A DNA stretch of 64,000 nt, taken from positions 434,001 through 498,000 of the forward strand of contig JADLZK010000403.1 in NCBI GenBank assembly GCA_015847255.1. The letters are read 5' to 3'. This DNA comes from Hyparrhenia diplandra (Eukaryota; Streptophyta; Magnoliopsida; Poales; Poaceae). A model generated the notes under the pieces. The model worked only from the letters and a program-made list of their open reading frames with translations, was not told where the DNA came from and made no database searches. This document shows positions 20,743 to 35,121 of this stretch, piece after piece (position 1 is the stretch's first letter; each line of letters starts with the position of its first letter). The position numbers and the translations under genes were made by a program.

Positions 20743-22897
20743 TACAAAGCGTTTGGAAGGGCCTTCCTCGTTTTTGCTTTCCCTGGCTATACCTCGTCCT
20801 AATAATTCATTATTAATTGTTGATTAGTACTACTACATCATTGACAATAAACAATTCTGAACGGCTTACCACTTCTGTCGTGTCAGCGCCTGACACGTGC
20901 GCGTCCGTGTCGATGCTCATCACGCTGCAAATTTCTTAATCCAGCTGTCCTTCTCAGTACTTCCATCAGCTAAATGCAGCGGCTTTTTTTTTTTTCTCCA
21001 TCAGATTGTTCTTTTCCGGGTAGTGATTTAAAGGCGCACTTAAACCCTAGAGCAAGTATAATAATTAAAGTGACATAAGTGGACTATAAAAGTTGCTACA
21101 TCAGATTTGACGCTGCTCCTTGTTTTAGTTCTAGCAATTTGATCATTACTGCTCCCTGCTCTCTCCCTCGCAAAAACAATGCAATTCTATGTTCGAAACA
21201 AGTCAATTTGTCTTAGGTTTGACCAAGTTTATAGAGAATAATATAGATACATTTATTCTCTAAATATATTTATACTGAAAATAGAGAATTTTTACGGTGC
21301 TTGAGAGGAACCGGTGATTCCTCCCATTAATCTATTTTTAGATGGTTTCTCTCCCTAATTATAATTAAAGGGTAGTTTAGTCTTTTGGTAACAGCTCCAT
21401 CACATTCCAATTGCAATCCCAGCACGCCGCCTCACCGGCATCTCCTCCCCCATCGCCTCCCGGGTCGACGCAGCACAGCATGCAGCCGCCCCAAGCAAAG
21501 CACGCGGCCACCCTATCACGGCCCCAAGCCATGGACCGAATCTTACTAACAGCCATCCATTGGTGGCAGTGATGTTGCCCACGCCCACCGAAGCGAATTA
21601 CTCGCTGCTGCCTGCCGGCACCTTTGCACGTCTGGCTTCTCGCTGACGTCATCGCCGCGGACACGGACACAAACACACCGGCTTCTCGCGGACCTCGGCG
21701 TGGACGACGTCACTCGCTAGGCAGTGCACCAGGTGCTGGGCCGCCGTGGCCTTGGGCGCTGCGACCTTCTCGCGGTGGGCGAGGAGCAAGCGGACGGCCC
21801 TGGCGTCGTTGGTGGTGTCGTGCAGTGCAAAGATGGATGCTCGCGGGGCTGCTGGCAGCCGCGACCTGCGAGTCAGATGGCCGGAGGTGGCTAGTGCTAT
21901 TCTGAGAGCGTAGCATGGGCGGTGCCCTGGTGCTCCTGCGGGTCGCAAGTTTTTATTTTTAAGGAGAAGTTGCTCCTCATCAAATTTAAAAGATCATTAT
22001 ACACTTTAATATTAATTATAATTCAGTTCCAAAGTGCCATGGTTCCTACCTGCCACTTGGTTCTTACTATCCGGTTCCTCTAGCTTTTTAACCATTAGAT
22101 CGAGATCAAATGAAAGGCTCATATTAATCCCAAGCGTGATAAAAACTCTCCTGAAAATATATTATGTAGTTAATCTAATGCTACAAAATACTATTGTTAT
22201 ATAGATGTTAATGTTTTTCATGAATTTAGTTGAACTTGAATTTCTCTCATCAAAAAATGAGAATTGCATACTTATTTAGGACAGAGGGATGCAGAACACA
22301 TGAGACTTTGTACTGAGTATTGTTGTAAATGGCATATATAACTACACACTAATTTAACATTTCATTAGCATATATTAGCTCATCTCAATTCTCACCCTAT
22401 ATTATTATTAGTTTGTACTGATGAAAGGGTCATCTAGCTCTATGAAATTAATATTTTGTCTAACAAAAAATTTGTGCCGGATAATATAGAAGCGATTTGA
22501 AAGAGCTATGAATGACGACTTACAATTTGAAACGAGGGATTTCTTCTCATCTAGCATACGGTTGGTCCCAGATGTGAGCTAACTTGCGTACTTCTAGTTT
22601 TTCTCAGCTTGTGTCCAATACAGTTCAGCAAATACGTGTATTGTCTCTACAGGTCCCGCCTTGCCTTGCCTGCTTGTATTTTATGTTCGCTTTTCTTCCA
22701 CTATTTTCTCAACGACCGTCCAAAATTATTAGGTTACACAGTTCAGCAAATGCATACATGTACTGCTTTGTTTTTCATAACTAGCTAATTTTCATATAAA
22801 TTTGTATCTATGGTCGTCTGCACTAACACACTTCAGAAACTCTTCAGACGGTCACAACTTTGATGAGAACCCACGCATGCATCACCGATCACCCCCA

Positions 22898-22918
22898 CCC
22901 CCCCCCCCCCCCCCCCCC
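22898..22918 (+). repeat. Poly-C tract (21 C)
   Basis: An uninterrupted run of C preceded by ACCCCCA. Its length is likely unreliable in sequencing. Confidence 0.9.
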
Positions 22919-23213
22919 GCACTTGCTCCATGGTGGATCTACTACTCGATCGGTGGTTAGAGAGGGCAAGACCCGGAAAGGGATGTGCATGCTAACAGCA
23001 CACAGGCACTTTCATGAGGGGTGGTTGATGCTGGAGAAGGGTGGCGGCCCATAAGTCGCGTGGAGGAGGGAGGGTTCAGTGTTGGAGGAGTCTACGTGGG
23101 GCAGAAGGAGCGAGTCGAGCGACGACGCTAGAAAGATTATACTATAGATAGAGTAAAGAGACTGACAAATAGACATTGGACTGTGTGGAACGCTTGCACA
23201 ATGGTGGTGGTAG

Positions 23214-23242
23214 GTGGGTGGGTGTGTGTGTGTGTGTGGGGG
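23214..23242 (+). repeat. GT-rich microsatellite
   Basis: GGTGGGTGGGTGTGTGTGTG continues into GTGTGGGGGG. Confidence 0.85.
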
Positions 23243-24215
23243 GCTTAAGGTTCTTATTGTGACGTTTTGGGCTTATATTAAGGCTAAAAGCATCCCTAAT
23301 TTTCAGAGATAGCCCTGCTTAGAGGCCTGTCTTTGCAAATTTTCAAACACAAGCTTTGAAACCTTTATTTAGATGGTTTGTCCTATCTTTATAAATTTTC
23401 AGAAAATCTATGCCTATTTGATGGGTGCTACTGAGGTGCTCTAACCACTATGCTAGAGACTCTTTTCGCTACATATGGGTATATTGACGTGGATAAGTTC
23501 TTTATCAAATTATATGAAAAATCTAATGAAACAAAATTGATGTTCTAAATGTTAGTGTGTATATGTATATTTTAAAAAGATCAAAGTTAAAGAAGTTTTA
23601 GGATAAAGGCAAAATGAATTACAATTTGGAAAGGAGAAATCACTTCTTTTTTTTTGTATTATATGTATTCTTGAAATATATGTACATATTAGGGATGCAA
23701 CAAATGTTTTATTGGCCGGTTGAAATAATGGAAACAACGCCGATGACCCAAGCCATGCTGCACAGCTCCCATCTTGTATTATTCTTGTTTGATTTGACTA
23801 GCTTTTGAGTCATATTAGGAAAAGAGCTAGGAAAGCCAGACAACCATGCATGTGCTAAGATTTTGGTGATCTCTTGGCGTGCACCCAGAGCGGCCTGCAC
23901 GTGAAACCTTGAAAAACTATGCTGGAGGACCATGTGGTTCGCTGCGCGCGACCGCAGCGTGCAGATCGAAATCCCATGCATGGGTAGTGATGATCCAATC
24001 AGCATCCAAGGCAGATGATCATGTACGTAATGTAACAAACTAAGGTACTTATTATACCTGCTGCGACCATTCTTTAAAAGCTTGTTGTACTAGTAAATTA
24101 ATTATCATTTAACGAAAGCGCTACGGCTACTATTCAAATTTTGCTATCGCATTTGCTGACATGTCAATGCCCCTGCATTTCGGTTTTCATTTCGATCCTT
24201 GGAATTGAATTCATA

Positions 24216-24906
24216 TGTCACACCCCAAAGGATGAGGCCCAGGGGGACCCGGCCCAAGGGGCCCGTGGCCGGTGGGGCGCCCCTGGCGGCGCGCCGCCGC
24301 CCCTCCGTGACTTCTTCGAAAATTAAAGTAAGAGTTTGATTAGGATAAGATTAGGATTTTTAGTGTGAAGGGGATATTCCACTTTATAAAGAAATCTCCT
24401 ATTAGAAAAAGAATAAGGACTTGCTTGTAAAAGGTATTATAATCTATAAGAAAACCTTTAGAGATTGCTTGAGATACAAGTCCCATAGAAGGGCTATATA
24501 AACAAGGAGGATGTAATCTTTTAGGGACCAACAATACAGAATATTTTCCCTGCCTTTCGCTCTGAGCCACCGCCGCCCCCTCCTCTCCTCTGGCGTGCGC
24601 CCCACGCCCTAGCGCCACCGCCCCGAAGCGCCGCCCCGCACGCCATCGCCGCCGCCCCTCCCAAGGCGGCTGTGGCATTAGGAGGCCACCGATCCACCCA
24701 CCACTATGGATGCCGACTCGAAGAAGCTGCTGGAGTCACTGGCCAGGAAATTCGACAAGATCACCACCCGCCTCGACACGCTCGCCGATCAAGTCTCCAT
24801 CCTCTCCGGTACCGATCCGGCGGAGGAATGCAAGCGCAAGGACGTGGAAGCTCTGAAGATCGGTGTCAAGGCAGCCATGGAGGGGCATAGTAAATATAGC
24901 ATGTAA
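24216..24906 (+). mobile_element. LTR retrotransposon fragment: LTR, leader and start of gag
   Basis: It begins TGTCACACCCCAAAGGATGA and carries a promoter box (GGGCTATATAAACAAGG, about 24491-24507), a GC-rich leader (24560-24700) and an ATG at 24706. The ATG opens a gag-like ORF starting MDADSKKLLESLARKFDKIT. The ORF breaks off at about 24890, where unrelated AT-rich DNA begins. No second LTR is present, so it is a truncated copy. Superfamily is uncertain. Confidence 0.5.
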
Positions 24907-26166
24907 AATATAGGCGGCATAGTAAATAAGCTTTTTAACGGCCTGTGCCAATCTATCATATCATGATATCAAAATATAGTTACCCGATGGCATGTTTGAG
25001 GTGGATTATGTCACACTCGGATTTACAACAAACCTGAGTACTATTTATATGTGTGCCTAGGAAGTCAAATCACACATATAGCAACAAATTCTATTAGTAT
25101 CAAGAGACAATGCTTAAATATAACGAACAATAATAGAAATACAGACTTATCAGACTAGTGGAACTGTAGATTCTAATCGTCAAGCAAAGCCTCTAGAGCC
25201 ACAGGGACGGTTGACTGGGGGTACACACGCCTAGCACTTCTCAGCAAACTCAGTTGCTCCATCTTCTGGTACCCATCAGGGATTTTCCAAATATTGAAAA
25301 GTAAGGCAAGCGTGGGTACATTTCGTACTCAACAAGCACATGGGGTTATGAAGCTCAAAAGGGTGACACTGGTGTACTATATTTAGCACTTTTAGTAAGT
25401 CGAGTTTTAGCATTTAATATCATTAAGTTCTGCTTAAGCCCCTTATCCCACATGATCATAAACATAAGTATCATCATCTTGCCATCATCGCCATCATGGT
25501 TAACCATTCTCATCATCATTTCCATCTCTGTCATTCGTCATCATAGTAACAAGCTATTCTGTGAGTTTTTCGGGCTACTCATGGACCGTGAGCACGATCG
25601 ATATATCACTTTGATCAAACTCGCTTAGAGGTGTACACTTTCACTGTGAGCCGTGAATTGCCCTTTCGCCTGAGGCCCGTCGACCTCTTAACCCACTTCC
25701 AAGGTAAGTCGGCAGGGTTCCCTATGAAGCCTTTCACAGTTCTGTCTAACAAGTTAGGGCCACTAGGTCTCCTCGGCAGGCAAATATAGAGAACCCCCTT
25801 TGACATGGCACATTCCCCTCTTGGCTATACACATATGAACAAAAGCAGTTCTATACCCAAAGTGCCAAGGCCCTTGGCGCCCTCTGGGGGTAACCTCTAA
25901 CAAGCTAGACAAGATCCCGGGTACTAAGCTAAACCGAGTCATGTAGCCCTCACGGTTGTAATATCAATCCCAACTTTTACCGGACGAGATAAGTCCTTAT
26001 GGAGGCGAGCATCATCACTCCCTCGCTATAGTTCGAGTTGCCATTACCATTCTTTATCACCATTCTCATATCCATAGTCATTAATTAGATCATGTTCATT
26101 TATGTTGAGCTCCAACAAACTACCCGCAATGCAAGTATCCCACATGTGTCAAGGAACAAGGTATCA

Positions 26167-29100
26167 CACTACACCACAACACCAAATCACCATCAGAACA
26201 TCTGACGCTAAAATTTTTCTTTATCGATGGATGATCTGACGCTAAAGATTACTAAGAGGCGATCGACGCTAAATCCTTATTTAGCGATGTGTTGTCGGAC
26301 GCTATAGATATCTGGATTTAGCGTCCTCTGTCTCGACTCTAAAACTATTTACGGCGTCGCTTTGTCGACGCCAAATCTATGTAGGCCCCACTAGGTCACT
26401 TCACCAAGTAGCTGATTTTTTGCAAGCTGGAGGTGCATTCCATCACTAGTTGGAGGTCCTTTTAGGTTTCATGATTTGTGTACATAGATTAGTTGAAGTG
26501 TTGCTGATTTTTTGTCGTACGAAGCATGGATTACACTATCAGGCTGATTTTGGCGTTCGCAGCATGGCCAATAATGTTTCATATTTTTTTAGCTATGTAA
26601 TTGCAATAAACAATTATGAAACCATGTGTGATTATTTAATTCTAATTGTGATACTTGGATCAAATTCTTATGGCATGCCTCTACAAGAAAAATACGCCTC
26701 CATACCAATTCTAAGAATTTTAGACAACTTTACGATATTACTATTTTTTTTTTGTCCGAGAACCAAAATATTGTAGGAGTTTGAGCAACGTTCAACAAAA
26801 CAATTAATTTTTCATGGATCTTTAGATGTGAACTCGAATAGAGCAAGTCTTCTTAGATATTTTTTTTTATAATCTTTGGACATTGTTAGATAGGACGTGC
26901 AGTTATTTTTTCAAAAGCGTGTAGCGTTAGATATAATTTTGGTGTATATCTAGAAAATACATAATAAAAAAAGGAAAACAAAGATAATACAGATTGAGCT
27001 ATGTTACTACGCTGGCCCATCTATTACATCTGGCCCATTTAGTTGGCTGGAGCAACCACCATCGGATCTTTGATGAATGCACCAGATCAGCCATGTACAC
27101 TATCACGTATAAATGCTCCTGAAACCCTAGTCCATCCTCAGTGCTATCTCACACCCGCATTCTCCATCTCCTACAGCCGCTCCTGACGCCGCCGCCCCGT
27201 CCCCACCTGTCTTCACTGGACTCATTCCCCTCGCCATGCTGGGATCTGGGGCGCCCCAGCACTCACGACCTAGGCAGCGGCGCGGGAGGGCGGCGCAGAG
27301 CCCTAGGGCCCCTCAGGCGGCAGATCAGGGTGCCGGCAACTATGACTGGGCGGGGGAGTTGTATAATATAGTTTTGTAATTAGGACATAAATTATACAAT
27401 GAAAGAAAATTGGAACACATGGGATTTTCATGAATATGTAATGGTCTCATTTAGCTAATGATATCAGCTTACAACCAGATTGCTTCTCTCCAAGTTGCTA
27501 TAATAAGAAGAAAATGACACCTTATATGGTTGTAAACTATTCTAATGCATTATGAATCTGTGTAGTGTCAGGCTTGTTACATTCTTTATAAATGATATAG
27601 CTGTGAGGTCAAGTCCTCGTGCTTTTTGTTGTTTATTTAGGTAGTGGTCTATGAATATACATGATTTTTCAGACTGAGTGCTTGATGAAGCTTGAAGATG
27701 AAGCAAAACGCGTATTTGCTCACATTTGTTCTTCTTTTCTTGTAGCTGACCAGCAATGCAATAGCCTTTGCTTTGAGGAGAACTAGTAATCTGTCTATCT
27801 GAAGCAAATTGTCCTAATTGTACCGAAGGATGGAAAAGGGAAGTGCTGTCTTCACTTATAATTTCTGGAGCTCCAACCATCGATCTCACATTTGTCCAGG
27901 TGATGATCTGCCCATCTCCTTCCAGCCTTCACTTAATTGATAAATATTTTGAATAGCTGATATTTCTTTTCCTCTCTGATATCTTCACTTATATCACCGA
28001 TAACTGTGATGATTTTATTCTCACTTCAGCTATTGCAAAATTAGTTGCGTAAACTTCGTGTCACTACTAGCTCTTTAATTGGTCTATAGAAAATTTGGTC
28101 TAAACTTAATCACTACATTACATCATATTTGTATGCACGGTACGTGTTAGAACTTAGAATTTGAGATACTCAGGACTCACCTCTATATTCTCTTTGTGCC
28201 CTTCAGTTATGAGAGTATAGAATGGTCTACTTTTAGATGTCTAAGAAATAATTCTGGTCTACTTTTTGTTTGTTATTTGTGTGGTCAGAGAATAAGGTTG
28301 ATTATAGTTTGTCCCTGTTGCATGCAAACCTGAGATGATTATTTGAGTTGACAATCTTGATTCCATCACAGGTTTCTACTTTTCCTATTTTGTGCACTTC
28401 TGGAAAGTAAAGAAAAAGCATGCATAATAATATAATCTTGAGAATTATTATACATGCACCTATGCTAGCTCAATATTTTGACCATTCTAACTCACTGTAT
28501 GTAAATTTCATTCTTATTATGCAGATTGGAGAGGTGATGAGCAGACACTCAACTCAGGTGAAAACACTATGAACTTGAGCTGCTAACTTGTCTGTATTGC
28601 ATATAGGTGTACATATATTTCGTGAAATCTGCAACCTGATATTATTGCTTTTATGTGGTGTAACTAGTATGAGCTAGTAGTGATATATATGTAACAACCA
28701 CCAACTGGAGAGTTGATTTATTTTTCCAGTTAGATCATCCATCTTGAGCAGAGTTGTGGTCTTTTTAGTGAACTTTATGTTTCTTTGTGTAGTGAAAGAC
28801 CACGATGAGGAAGGAGTATGTGAAGGTGTCCTGCTGTCGCAATGAAAGCAGTATGCAGAGGCGAGCACTGCCTGTTCCATGAAATCTTCAGGTTGTTCGC
28901 TGGCTAGATAACTCAAAGATGGTGTGGATCAGCGCTGTGCCCATGGTATAGTCCTAAATTCATGACTGATTTTTGTTACACGATTTGTTAACTTGTTTAT
29001 ATAAACTGAACCTATTTATTTGTAGATATATAAACTGAACCTATTTATTTGTAGATATAAATTCATGACTGATTTTGTTACACGATTTATTTGTTTACTT

Positions 29101-29768
29101 GCCTAATTATATGGTTATATTTTTCAGGAAGTGTCGAGCACAAGTCTTTGGCTTGAGTTCCTGGAAAATGGTTCTCCACACATATCTTGATGGATGTGCT
29201 CTGTTGTTGGCAACCATTGATTTTGTTTTTTAGTTTGTAGAAATGATTGTGTGCGCAAACCTTAGTATCTCAAACACAAACTACTAGCCTTTTGAGATGT
29301 GCATTCATGTAATCTTTTTGGGGTCTGACCTTTGTTGGAGAACAAAAAAATGTGTGCAAGACAATGTATTGGTATATATGTATATGAGTTGACCTCCATG
29401 TGATGTATGTGTGTGTATCTTTTTTGTGATGGACCTTAAGTTTGAAGCTGGGTATCATTTGTGCTACTTTCTAATTGTTTTTTTTATTTTTGCATATTTA
29501 TGTAGTTTGTCGAATGATCTGATGCTATATGTATGCTAATAGAGTATCCGACGCTAAAGAAGAGCAATGGATGGTCGACGCTAAAAAAATGCACAGCAAT
29601 GGACTGTCGACGCTATAAGGCTGGTCGACGCTGAATAGTTTTAGCGTCGGGACTTACAGCGTCGGCTGAAGTCCGACGCTATATGTTCTTAGGGTCGAGA
29701 TCATCGACGCTATATGTGGCTTACAAACATCGGACCATCCGAGGGTAATTGGGGTGTTGTGGTGTAGT
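26167..29768. mobile_element. Non-autonomous CACTA element (3,602 bp)
   Basis: Termini CACTACACCACAACACC and GGTGTTGTGGTGTAGTG form a perfect 17-bp inverted repeat. TCA is duplicated on both sides (26164-26166, 29769-29771). Subterminal arrays of CGACGCTA/TAGCGTCG occupy 26195-26370 and 29540-29715. No TNP2 or other transposase is seen. The interior has a TATA box and CCCTAG leader (27107-27140), a GC-rich exon-like stretch (27140-27360) and minus-strand segments at 27890-27700 and 28916-28780 that look like captured exons, of unknown origin. Confidence 0.88.
28998..29056 (+). repeat. Two-copy 29-bp tandem repeat
   Basis: TATATAAACTGAACCTATTT plus ATTTGTAGA is repeated head to tail inside the small CACTA element. 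Confidence 0.8.
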
Positions 29769-31511
29769 GTCAAATTACTAGGATAACCTTAGGGGTAACA
29801 AATTATGACACATGCAATATGAATTGTAATTAAAGGTGTATAGGACACAAGGATGATCCCTTAACTTAGATCCTTCTTCAAGTCCAAACCTTCAAAGTAG
29901 CTCCTTGATCGTCAATTTCTTACGGATCACCAAAGATAAAGCTCATCGTCTATTCGATCAATGAGGCAACAACACGCATTCCAATTGCAATCATACAAGG
30001 CAAACAAGACTGATTAGAACAAGTACACCAACACTAGAAAACAAGATAAAAGGTTTATAAAAAGGATCTACGTCTCGCTACAATCACGAAGGTATGAAGA
30101 TCACTAAAAATTGGAGCTAAATGTGAGAGCTATGAATTAAACAAGATTTCCTATAACAAGATAATTAACTAAACTCTAACTTTGAATTTTAAGAGTTGTA
30201 AACCTATTTAACAATATTACTAACATGTATAATTTTGTTCTGAACCTAACACAAGTTGAACCGATTGAATCGCGGAGTTAAAATGAAGATTTTATAAATC
30301 TATGCAAAGTGGCAAAACCGTAAATAGACAGAACTTTAAATGAATCTTACCTACTAATAAAAAGAGAAAATTTGCCGTTCACCTTTTTTTTTTTTCTTTT
30401 GCCCACCTCGGCCTCGGCCATCGGCTCAAAAAAAAAAGAGCGTTCGTTCAAATTTCACGAGAATCCTTCTCCAACTTCAACCGGGATTTTGTCATACCCG
30501 GTTTTAAGGACAAAACAATATACACCATATGTGAACCCGGAAGTCAAATCTCACATATAGTTTACGGGTAGTATCAAGTCAACAATGCTTAAATTATAAC
30601 GAATATAATATAAAGAACATAACCTCGGCTAGCGAGCGGCGGAAAAACACTCGATCTTACGGTCACTACTACGAATCGCTCATCACTACCGCCCGGTATC
30701 CTTTGTCGATATTTAGTCCACGGCGGCGATGAACCGCGCCGGCGGTGATGAACCGTTAGTGCGGGACAAACCAGAAACTCCACGGACTTCGACCAATACC
30801 GGCGGTGATGATTTATATCTCTACCGGTGAAAATTATGCCGGCGGTGATCGGATGGACTCATATCCTTTGTCGGTGCAAATAGAACCGACAACGATCTCT
30901 CTGCATACAGCCGCCGGTTGTTGTCACGAAAAACTATGGTCCGACCCGATCCGGTAGTGTTGTGCCGATTCACTCTCGGTTCTAAAATAATGCGGCGTGA
31001 TAAGTCGCCAACTCAAAAAGGTGACAGGAGTGTTCTCTCCTTCCTACTGCGTACCATCCCAAGAACGAGGCGCTCGTTTAGACCCTCCCCTCGGTCTTTG
31101 CGACCGTTCTAATCCATGAAGGAATCGCTTGTATTTGAAGAATGGCTTGACGGTTTTTGGTTTAAGGTTAGTAACAATCATACGCTCCTTTGATTTTATT
31201 CCCTAATTACCTTTGTTATGATGGCTACATCCCTTGATTCTTGTCTTTGTTCTTTCTACATTCTAGAGCCGCGAGCTCCAATTGAACTTAATTTACGCTA
31301 GGCTTCCAAGCAATTTGTGGAGAATCCATCATCTATAAGGTTGGTCGCCTAATTAATTACGCCGTTTTCTGTGGTGCTATAATTATTTCTTGTTAGTATG
31401 TGAGTCGAGATTTTACAATTTTGTTGACCAAAATAGTCCATGTGTCACCTACCGACCACATTTTTTTCGATTTGAATTGATCAAGTCTTCAATTTCACCT
31501 TTTTTGTAGAG

Positions 31512-34500
31512 ATGGATCGAGAGTGGATGTATGGGTCCCGTGCAAACCGAGGGTTCATTCATGGAGTCTCCCGGTTTTTTGTGTGTTGTCGAGCTCATCT
31601 TTGGGGTTGGGAAGGATGTTTTTGCCCATGCTTGGATTGCAAGAATGAATGGAAATATGCTAACACACGAGTGTATCCGGAACCACTTGTATACACGGGG
31701 TTCATGCGGGGGTATACCACATGGACAGAGCATGGTGAGATTGGTTTGAATGTTCCACGGGGAAAACAATGATGATCGGGCCATTTCTTGGGTGCACGAG
31801 GAAAACAATGATGATCGGGGAAACAACAACGTCGCCATGCACGAGCGAGCATGAGGGCACTCTTGGCTTGCTTAGTGATACTCTTGCCGATGACAACGAC
31901 GAAGAGGATGGCCTTTCTTTGTTGCTACGTAATGCGAGTCCGCATTTCTTAGTCCCAAACAAATGAAAAAGCTAGAGAAAATGAGGCAAGATGGAAAAAT
32001 GCCATTGTACAAGGATTGTGAAGTGAGCAAAGCGGAGGCCAACATATTCTTTGTTAGACTACAAATCCGTAGAAGGGGTGAGCGACAAAGGCTTCGATTT
32101 CTTGTTAAGTGTAATCGGGGAAATTGCTCCCAAAAGACAATAAGTTGGCAGAGAAGACATACCGGGCCAAGCGGATGATCCGCCCCTCGGCCTCGGGTCG
32201 AAAAAAAATCCACGCATGTGTCAATTATTGTATATTGTACCGTGGAACAAAATATGGAAAGTTGGATGCATGCCCCAAGTGTAAACAACCACGCTACAAG
32301 CATGGGCCATCAAATGAAGGTAGCAAGAGCAGAGGAGGTCCTGTTAAAGTCGTTTGGTATTTCCCAATAGCTCCCCGGGTGCATAGGCTATTCGCATGTG
32401 CAAAGTCAGCCAAGTTGTTGCGCTGGCATGGCGAAGAGCGTCTGAAAGACACCAAGATGAGGCACCCAGCCGACGGGCGTGACTGGAGGACTGTCAATAC
32501 TATGTTCTACAAGGAGCTCGGTGGAGAGGTAAGGCACCTTTGGTTTGGTTTGAGCACAGATGGGATGAATCCTTTCGACTTGGTTAGGAGCAAGCATAGC
32601 ACATGGCCAGTGACACTCTGTATATACAATCTTCCGCCACACCTCTGTATGAAGCGTTCGTTCATCCAAATGCCACTACTGATCCAAGGGCCAAGACAGC
32701 CAGGGAATGACATAGACACGCTTCTAGAACCAGCGATCGATGAACTGGTAGAGATGTTCAGTACGGGTGTGAAGGATGTGTGGGACAAGTACAAAAAGGA
32801 ACATGTCACGGTCAAGGGAATACTAATCGCTACAATCACTGACTTGCCGGGCCGAGGTTGCTTATCTGGAGAAAAGACAAAAGACTATACTGGATGTGTC
32901 AAGTGCTTGGATGAAACACATGCGGTACATCTACCGGGCAACAATAAAATGGTTTATATGAGAAACCGTAGGTTCCTACCGGAGGGACACTCGTGCATCG
33001 AAGGAACAAAAGAACGTTCGGGAATATGAAGAAGGGAGGGCTCCAGATTATCGAGACAGAAAGCGATGCTTCGAGAACTAGACAAACTGAATTTTGTCCT
33101 TGGGAAGGGAAGGGGCGATAGCATTACCCGAAGGGAGTATCCGGAAGAAAAAACGCTTTTTGGAAGCGCCTTGGCGGCCACTATTGAGGGTACGCCACTG
33201 TCTTGATCCCATGCACCTTACTAAAAATGTGTGTTGTGGCACCCTAAACCATTTGATGGACACCGGGGGGACCTCGAAGGATTCACTAGCCGCACGGGAA
33301 GACATGGAGCACTTGGGAATCATGAAGGGTCTGCATCTAGTGCGGCTAGAGAATGATCAGGTGTACCTTCCGCTGCGACATGGACCTTGAACGGGTAGCT
33401 GAGAAAAAGTTTATCTCCTTCTTCAATGAACTCAAACTCCCAAAAGGCTACTGTGGTAGCCTGAAGAGGCTAGTGAACATGAAAGAAGTCAAGTTCAACT
33501 ATGGCTGCATGAAGGCCCATGATTGTCATGTCATTATGACTCAACCGCTCCCCTGTTGCTATCACGTGGTCTCCGGCTCCCCCAAAGCTCACCGCCGTGA
33601 ATACAGTTGTGCTCGTTTCTCAATGCGATCTCGAAAAAGGTCATTGCTATGTCCACCTTTGGACCGCCTACAGCGAGTAGATATCCAAAGCACTAAGCAT
33701 GCTTGAGGTGGAATTCCCTCCGACTTTCTTTGATATCTCGGTGCATCTGGCTGGTTCATCTTGTTGAACAAATTAGAGGCCTTGGCCCAATGCACTGTAT
33801 CGATGTTCCCTTTCGAAAAGGTTGATGAAAGTTTTTAGGAGGTATGTCGAGAAAGGTTCTGGACGAGAAGGGAGCATGGTTGAAGGATGGTCAATGGAAG
33901 AAGCCATCAAGTTACGCACATATTATCTAGACATGGAGAGGGTTGGACTTCTAGTATCCCGTCACGCGGGAAGAATATGTGGCAAAGGAACGATCGGGCC
34001 TAAATATGTTATAGTAAATGACGTTGTTGCTTTCAGTCAGGCACATTTCACTGTTTTACAGCAAGCTGAGGACGCGAGGCCATACCTTGTGCGGCACAAG
34101 GCAATGCTTAAAGAGCAAAATCCCAACATGTCACAGAATGGGCTATATAAGAAACATACGGATGAATTTTGCGATTGGTTGCGAGTAAGCTTGCTTGGGA
34201 AAGAGTTGGGTAATCAACTGGATTTCTTGGGTGGGGGGCCTAAGAGTACATATGTTATGTACCAAGGGTACGAGATCAATGGATACACATTTTACACAAA
34301 AAAGCAAGATGGAAAGAGCCAATACCAAAATAGTGGTGTTCGTTTTGAATCTGTAGATGAAAACGGTAGAGTGGAAGATACCTACTATGGTTTCATAGAG
34401 GAGATATGGGAACTAGACTACGTCAATTTGAAGGCAGCTCGTTTTTATTTGCCGGTGGGTTCGAAATCAGCCATCAACATCAATACGAAGGGTTCAATAC

Positions 34501-34757
34501 GGTTGATCTCAAAGCAAGACCGCACATAGAGAGGACCCATTCATCCTTGCAAAAGATGTTACGCAAGTTTTCTATGCACTTAGGACAACAAAACAAATGG
34601 AAAGCTACACGTATAACTAGAAGGGAAAAGGAAGATTGTCGGAGTGGATGGAGTGACGGATGAAGCTCAAAACTACAAAGGGTATCACGAAATGCCTGCA
34701 TTCGCCGTTAACGTAGCCCAAGCGATCGTAGATGAGGGTGAAGGTGAACCTGCTTAG
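31512..34757 (+). pseudogene. TNP2-like CACTA transposase, frameshifted
   Basis: The reading starts MDREWMYGSR. It then has the zinc-finger-like CPCLDCKN...YTTWTEHGE segment, the TNP2 core (IHACVNYCILYRG, DACPKCKQPRYK, VWYFPIAPRVHRLF, WFGLSTDGMNPFD, GCLSGEKTKDYTGC) and the DPMHLTKNVCC segment before a DUF4218-like part. A DUF4216-like tail follows (YEINGYTFYTKKQDGKSQYQNSG, here given as two parts around YTKK). It ends at a TAG at 34755-34757. The frame changes several times (near 31772, 32178, 33029, 33390 and 33706). Some breaks may be introns, but most look like indels, so it is probably inactive. In active elements this protein binds and cuts the ends. Confidence 0.8.
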
Positions 34758-35121
34758 TACAAGCTCGATCACTATTGTAATCGATGAAGTTAGATTATAT
34801 TGTTCACTATATGTAATCGATGGAGTTACATTATTGTTAACTAAATGTAATCACTATGTTTGGACAAATTAATGTTCTTCACGTATGTAATCTATGGAGT
34901 TAGTCTATCTATACTATGTGCCTCGATTTGCAACGGTGCTTTTCGGTGAACCGATCAAGTAGCCAAAAAACAGAGGAATTTAGGTTCACCGCCCGGTTCA
35001 GAACCGAGAGTGATAGCCATTATCACTACCGGGAGGTTTCACTTTGTTGGTTATTTCATTTGTCGGTTAAATAACTAAACCGGCAAAGGATCGGAAAAAA
35101 GCCTAAGATTTGTATGTTTCC

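Larger units (their letters stand above)
20820..24215. other. Intergenic region
   Basis: No gene supported. A GC-rich block (21400-21950) has overlapping ORFs on both strands without a recognised domain; it may be transposon-captured DNA, since AGGAACCGGTGATTCCTCCC-type text precedes it and GGTTCCTCTAG follows near 22073. Low-complexity tracts are listed separately. Confidence 0.35.
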
